From: Gelidibacter mesophilus DSM 14095 | GTDB lineage: Bacteria > Bacteroidota > Bacteroidia > Flavobacteriales > Flavobacteriaceae | Length of the DNA: 64,000 nt | Direction: 5' to 3' | Assembly: GCF_000423005.1 (NCBI RefSeq) | Contig: NZ_AUHD01000005.1 | Span: 62,001-126,000 of the forward strand | Shown: positions 63,520-64,000 of the stretch, piece after piece | Position numbering within the stretch: position 1 is the first letter of the stretch | Layout of the letters: each line of letters opens with the position of its first letter | Position numbers and translations under genes: made by a program | Notes under the pieces: model-generated | Seen by the model: only the letters and a program-made list of their open reading frames with translations | Told to the model about the DNA's origin: nothing | Databases searched by the model: none

Positions 63520-64000
63520 AATCTGGTCAATATATCTGGGTGTATGTTTGGGATTGGTTTCCATACAAACACAAGCTCAAGAGGTATTGACCCTTGAAGA
63601 AGCGGTAGCAATTGCCTTGAAAAACAACTATGACATTCGTTTGGCAAAAAACGATTTAAAAACGGACTCTATTGGGGTAAGCCCGGGTTTCGCAGGAATG
63701 CTTCCAAGAATATTTGCACAGGCCAACACCAATAACAGCACACAAAATATCTCACAAACACGTTCGAACGGTGAGGTTATAGACTTGGATAATGCCAAAA
63801 ACAATAGTCTTAATTATGGCGTTGGTCTGGACTGGACAATTTTTGATGGCTTAGGGATGTTTGCCCGCTACGACCAATTGAAAGAACTTGAAAAATTAGG
63901 TAAAGCAGAATTGCAAAGTGTGCTCTTGGATCGGGTGAGTGAGGTGATGATCACTTATTATGATTTGGTGCAACAACAGCAACAAAGGATTGCTTTAGAT
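63506..64000 (+). CDS. TolC-family outer membrane efflux channel, N-terminal part (runs off the window)
   Basis: At least 165 codons starting with ATG at 63506, overlapping the pump gene by 14 bases. It has a signal peptide (IWSIYLGVCLGLVSIQTQAQ) and the outer-membrane-efflux-protein pattern LTLEEAVAIALKNNYDIRLAKND, then GVGLDWTIFDGLGMFARYDQL and the start of a long helix. It would complete the tripartite pump. The frame is still open at the window end. Confidence 0.93.
   Translation, partial: MKAFKIWSIYLGVCLGLVSIQTQAQEVLTLEEAVAIALKNNYDIRLAKNDLKTDSIGVSPGFAGMLPRIFAQANTNNSTQNISQTRSNGEVIDLDNAKNNSLNYGVGLDWTIFDGLGMFARYDQLKELEKLGKAELQSVLLDRVSEVMITYYDLVQQQQQRIALD

Overview
The window looks like a chromosomal segment of a marine-type Bacteroidota, most likely Flavobacteriaceae. 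The DNA is AT-rich. Four SusC-type or BtuB-type nutrient loci are present, many short lipoprotein signals end in a Cys, a FecI/FecR pair is present, and promoter-like elements resemble the Bacteroidota TTG / TAnnTTTG pattern. I cannot name the genus from the sequence alone.

Region 1 (1-14107, all + strand) is a secreted peptide or amino-acid locus. It holds the end of an M14 carboxypeptidase, a SusC/SusD pair with a companion lipoprotein, a second M14 carboxypeptidase, an N-acyl-D-amino-acid deacylase, a lipoprotein version of glutamate racemase, a gamma-glutamyltransferase-like acylase and a metal-dependent amidohydrolase. Nearly all carry lipoprotein or secretion signals. The set fits extracytoplasmic breakdown of D-glutamate- or gamma-glutamyl-containing peptides (poly-gamma-glutamate or peptidoglycan stem peptides), followed by racemisation outside the cytoplasm. 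This is the most novel-looking system in the window.

Region 2 (14108-16095) is a decayed patch: a frameshifted tyrosine-recombinase tail and, on the - strand, a conserved small Cys-containing protein broken by two in-frame stops. Region 3 (16096-26049) is a sigma/anti-sigma-controlled SusC(STN)/SusD locus followed by an M16 peptidase, again suggesting peptide import. Region 4 (about 26050-30600) is an accessory island: a frameshifted BfmA/BtgA-type mobilization gene, a DnaD-like mobile-element protein, an AbiEi-like (DUF6577) putative antitoxin with a perfect 15-bp inverted repeat at its start, and a large gene interrupted by an in-frame stop.

Region 5 (30906-36886) is a vitamin B12 operon: a cobalamin riboswitch, a BtuB-like receptor and three surface lipoproteins, two of them BtuG-like beta-propellers, ending at a strong terminator. 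Region 6 (37084-39598) holds small housekeeping-type genes: a conserved hypothetical, MarC, a cupin and a CMD-family protein.

Region 7 (40047-55043) is a glycan locus. A - strand SusC/SusD pair and a TPR-HTH membrane regulator lie opposite a + strand unit of a GH63-like glycosidase, a kinase-M23-aminotransferase fusion and a lipoprotein GH2 beta-galactosidase. The susC and GH63 promoter regions share an identical 16-bp motif at almost the same distance from a TAnnTTTG-like element, which points to one regulator for both arms. Region 8 (55267-64000) holds an M24 aminopeptidase P, a BtuB-like receptor (- strand) and an RND efflux operon (adaptor, pump, partial TolC-like channel) running off the window end.
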